From assembly GCA_017475705.1 (NCBI GenBank), contig JAFVFB010000004.1, positions 62,001-126,000 on the forward strand: a stretch of 64,000 nucleotides of DNA, given 5' to 3'. Shown one piece after another: positions 63,290 to 64,000 of this stretch. The notes under the pieces are model-generated. The model had not been told where the DNA came from, searched no databases, and saw only the letters and a list, made by a program, of their open reading frames with translations. Made by a program: the position numbers and the translations under genes. This stretch comes from Alphaproteobacteria bacterium. GTDB taxonomy: Bacteria > Pseudomonadota > Alphaproteobacteria > RF32 > CAG-239. Position 1 is the stretch's first letter. Every line of letters begins with the position of its first letter.

Positions 63290-64000
63290 TGGCTCAAGTA
63301 ATTATTACCATAAATTATCGTGAATATCCAATTTCTTGCCAAGATGGTGAAGAAATACAGATTATGAAACTGGGCCGTTTACTGGATGAAAAAGCACGCT
63401 CGCTGACAGAGGCTCTTGGCTCAATAAATGAAAATTTACTCTTAGCGATGACGGGGCTGCTAGTCGCAGATGAGTTAAGTGAAACCCAAAAGAAGATGAC
63501 CGAGGTTGATCAGCAAATAGCAGAAAAGACAGCGCAAGTGACAGCCGCTGCTGAGCAGCAGACAGAAGCCCTAAAGGCTGAAAATCAACAAACCCTGCAT
63601 CAGCTGAATAGCTTAAAGGAAGAGATAGAAAAATTAGCAAAAGAAAAACAAGAACTAGCCGCCAATCTCCACCAAGCCCAAGAAAACAACGAAATTTTGA
63701 AGGCCGAAAATATTGCAACCAATCGAAAAATATCAGATGCCGATACGGCAACTTTTGAGGCGCGCCAACAGATTACAGATTTAGAAACCAAGCAACGCGA
63801 AGATGCACAGAAGATTACAGATTTAGAGACGCAAGCACAGCAATCAGCCCAGAAGCTATCCGAAGCGGAAACAACTGCGCTAGAAGCCTTGCAGCATATA
63901 TCTGAACTGGAGGTTGAAAAACAGCAAGCCACGGCAAAAATTTCAGAGTTAGAACAAAAATTACAAACCAGCATAGAGCAAAATAATCTCCTAACCACAG
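63289..64000 (+). CDS. zapA: Cell division protein ZapA with long C-terminal coiled coil, truncated by window edge
   Basis: 237 residues are visible with no stop. Residues 1-~65 are a ZapA domain (VIITINYREYPISCQDGEEIQIMKLGRLLDEKA...NENLLLAMTGLLVADEL), which bundles FtsZ filaments at the division site. Ordinary ZapA is ~100-130 residues. Here at least 165 more residues of Gln/Glu/Lys/Ala-rich heptad sequence follow, with repeats such as ITDLETKQREDAQK and ITDLETQAQQSAQK. The frame continues beyond the window, so the full size is unknown. Confidence 0.88.
   Translation, partial: MAQVIITINYREYPISCQDGEEIQIMKLGRLLDEKARSLTEALGSINENLLLAMTGLLVADELSETQKKMTEVDQQIAEKTAQVTAAAEQQTEALKAENQQTLHQLNSLKEEIEKLAKEKQELAANLHQAQENNEILKAENIATNRKISDADTATFEARQQITDLETKQREDAQKITDLETQAQQSAQKLSEAETTALEALQHISELEVEKQQATAKISELEQKLQTSIEQNNLLTT

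Overview
This 64 kb window looks like chromosome from an AT-rich alphaproteobacterium, most plausibly a host- or gut-associated one. The evidence is a CcrM-type GANTC methyltransferase with a CtrA-like box and GANTC sites in its promoter, an alphaproteobacterial-style RNase E, a Gram-negative lipid A/Kdo gene cluster (lpxK, waaA, a DUF374 acyltransferase), a YhdP/AsmA-like giant protein, two ankyrin proteins and many small hypothetical proteins. No rRNA, CRISPR array or intact insertion sequence was seen. Two tRNA genes (Leu-CAA, Thr-CGT) are present. The species is an inference.

Layout. 1-6.2 kb: a truncated ankyrin protein, a polytopic membrane protein, a peptidoglycan amidase, prfB with a programmed +1 frameshift, and a TPR-methyltransferase. 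6.3-10 kb: tRNA-Leu, two tandem ArsB/NhaD-like permeases, then a probable non-coding RNA built from hairpins with an identical GUGA-capped tip. 10-20 kb: PBP1A, ccrM, the AsmA/YhdP-like protein, a small HAD-like protein and an MscS-type channel. 20-29 kb, almost all on the minus strand: an Asd-like protein without the catalytic residues, a DUF4139 protein, lpxK-waaA-acyltransferase, and gltX. 29-40 kb is accessory: a three-repeat protein, a lipoprotein, a Cys-rich secreted pseudoprotease, comM/yifB, and a two-gene phage-like operon behind four tandem terminators. 40-53 kb: amiC, a MATE pump, uvrA, a DUF805 protein, tRNA-Thr, rne with a metallothionein-like insert, a phage-type lysozyme behind two terminators, and rpsD preceded by a 22-bp minisatellite. 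54-64 kb: ppx, tatD, alr, murF, nrdR-nusB-def, a large HEXXH protein, and a ZapB-like/ZapA pair in which ZapA carries a very long coiled coil.

Functional themes are envelope and peptidoglycan building (PBP1A, AmiC, AmpD-like amidase, MurF, Alr, LpxK, WaaA, ZapA), translation and RNA turnover (prfB, gltX, rpsD, rne, def, nusB), and cell-cycle methylation (ccrM).

The least ordinary content lies between genes. (1) A dispersed family of long, nested, wobble-paired hairpins, seven copies, all in the same orientation; two of them overlap or supply the stop codon of a neighbouring gene. (2) The triple GUGA-hairpin RNA. (3) Two phage-like transcription units with matching promoters and stacked terminators. 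(4) A set of hypothetical genes with promoters but no Shine-Dalgarno sequence in an otherwise SD-using genome. Family names come from motif recognition by eye; no database search was run.
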